A stretch of DNA of 7,345 bases, taken from NCBI GenBank assembly GCA_021161305.1, contig JAGHAW010000100.1, positions 1-7,345 of the forward strand, given 5' to 3'. The DNA is from Sulfurimonas sp. GTDB taxonomy: Bacteria; Campylobacterota; Campylobacteria; Campylobacterales; Sulfurimonadaceae. Position numbers and translations under genes: made by a program. Below are positions 6,504 through 7,345 of the stretch, piece after piece. The notes beneath the pieces are model-generated. The model ran no database searches. It worked only from the letters and a program-made list of their open reading frames with translations, and had not been told where the DNA came from. Position 1 is the first letter of the stretch; every line of letters starts with the position of its first letter.

Positions 6504-7152
6504 GCCACTTATGAAAAAAGCCACAAAAAAAGAGATAGAAGAGATTCATCAACTCTTTATCAATAGATATAGTGATGCTGTAACTGAGTTAGAATATAAA
6601 AATGCTTATGAACTAGTTGTTGCTGTTTCTCTCTCTGCACAGTGTACAGATAAAAGAGTAAATATCTTAACACCACCACTGTTTAAAAAGTATCCAACTC
6701 CACATGCCCTAGCTGTAGCAGATATAGACGAGGTAAAAGCACTAATTAACAGCTGTTCATTTTTTAATAACAAGGCAAAAAATTTAATTGCAATGGCTAA
6801 AAGAGTTATTGAAGTTTATGATGGAGAAATCCCTATGAATGAGAAAGAACTTATCACACTTGGAGGAGTTGGTCAAAAAACTGCAAATGTTGTGATGATA
6901 GAATACACGGGGGCAAACCTTATGGCAGTTGATACTCATGTTTTTCGTGTTTCACACAGACTTGGACTTAGCGATGACAAAACAGCCACAAAAACGGAAG
7001 CGACACTTGTTAAAAAGTTTAAAAACAACCTACATGCACTTCATCAGGGTATGGTTCTCTTTGGACGATACATCTGCACTGCTAAAAATCCGAAGTGTGA
7101 GAACTGTTTTTTAACACAGTTTTGTAAAACAAAAGAGAGTTTTAAAGTTTAG
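6502..7152 (+). CDS. nth: Endonuclease III (DNA glycosylase/AP lyase)
   Basis: Endonuclease III removes oxidised pyrimidines and nicks the resulting abasic site in base-excision repair. The 216-residue protein has the LSAQCTD motif (44-50), a helix-hairpin-helix LGGVGQKTANVV (120-131) with catalytic Lys126, the catalytic Asp144 in VDTHVFRVSHRLG, and a C-terminal 4Fe-4S cluster site C192-x6-C199-x2-C202-x5-C208. All catalytic and cluster residues are present and the length matches the family. The start is uncertain: the ATG at 6502 is 12 bases after a weak AAGGG, while the ATG at 6511 (residue 4) gives MKKATKK and may be leaderless. It diverges from greA and is followed after 9 bases by a lipoprotein gene on the same strand, with no terminator between them. 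Confidence 0.96.
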   Translation: MPLMKKATKKEIEEIHQLFINRYSDAVTELEYKNAYELVVAVSLSAQCTDKRVNILTPPLFKKYPTPHALAVADIDEVKALINSCSFFNNKAKNLIAMAKRVIEVYDGEIPMNEKELITLGGVGQKTANVVMIEYTGANLMAVDTHVFRVSHRLGLSDDKTATKTEATLVKKFKNNLHALHQGMVLFGRYICTAKNPKCENCFLTQFCKTKESFKV

Positions 7153-7161
7153 GCATAAAAA

Positions 7162-7345
7162 ATGCTTAACACTGTTATGATAAAAATATTAAATATTTTT
7201 CTATTAATTATTACTACTTTCTCTTTAACTGCTTGTATGAATAAGCAGGGTATTTCAGCAAAATATTATAGTCAGTGTAAAGAGTATTACGACCTACAAG
7301 GCTACTACCATAAAGAGTGTTACGATGATAATATAATTTCATACA
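7162..7345 (+). CDS. Small Tyr/Cys-rich predicted lipoprotein (partial, 3' end missing)
   Basis: The frame is open from ATG 7162 to the right edge (61 codons). It begins with a lipoprotein signal: a short n-region with Lys8, a hydrophobic run ILNIFLLIITTFSL (9-22), and a lipobox LTAC with Cys25 as the predicted lipidated residue. Asn at +2 after Cys would be position 27; residue 26 is Met, so there is no Asp retention signal at +2 and outer-membrane sorting is possible. The mature part is rich in Tyr (pairs at 35-36, 42-43 and 48-49) with two Cys (39 and 53). I recognise no family. An AGG 8 bases upstream of the ATG is a weak ribosome binding site; the ATG at 7177 is an alternative start. It may be co-transcribed with nth, but no functional link is evident. 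Confidence 0.7.
   Translation, partial: MLNTVMIKILNIFLLIITTFSLTACMNKQGISAKYYSQCKEYYDLQGYYHKECYDDNIISY

Noticed and set aside
6477..6508. GTGGC/GCCAC inverted repeat around the nth start
   Set aside because: Only 5 bp of stem with a 22-base loop; expected by chance and unlikely to be stable.

Overview
The window looks like a compact, AT-rich stretch of a Campylobacterota (Epsilonproteobacteria) chromosome, most like Sulfurimonas or a close relative. The grounds are the low G+C, genes packed with overlaps or gaps of a few bases, a CheA with a fused C-terminal receiver domain, a CheV beside it, and the gene order greA / metallophosphatase / cheV / cheA / cheW. From memory, that order is largely shared with Campylobacter jejuni, and cheW-cheA-cheV with Helicobacter pylori. 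The genus is an inference; no search was run.

Minus strand, read from about 6460 down to 1: a sigma70-like promoter precedes greA (transcript cleavage factor). It is followed, with overlaps or very short gaps, by argC (arginine biosynthesis), a calcineurin-type phosphatase resembling UDP-2,3-diacylglucosamine pyrophosphohydrolases (lipid A synthesis), cheV, cheA, cheW, and the start of a STAS-domain MlaE/YrbE-type lipid-transport permease that runs off the left edge. No intergenic terminator is visible, so this looks like one seven-gene operon. CheV and CheW couple chemoreceptors to CheA, so the three che genes form a complete receptor-coupling and kinase module; receptors, CheY and adaptation enzymes are not in the window.

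Plus strand, from about 6500 to the right edge: nth (endonuclease III, base-excision repair) diverges from greA across about 80 bp. Nine bases after it comes the start of a small, Tyr/Cys-rich predicted lipoprotein, cut by the right edge.

I see no mobile element, CRISPR, tRNA or rRNA, and nothing that is clearly a new biological system. The points most worth a second look are a perfect 10-bp inverted repeat just inside the mlaE-like gene, start sites governed by Shine-Dalgarno sequences buried in the upstream genes (including a TTG start for argC), the possibly leaderless nth start, the embedding of chemotaxis genes among envelope-lipid genes, and the unrecognised lipoprotein.
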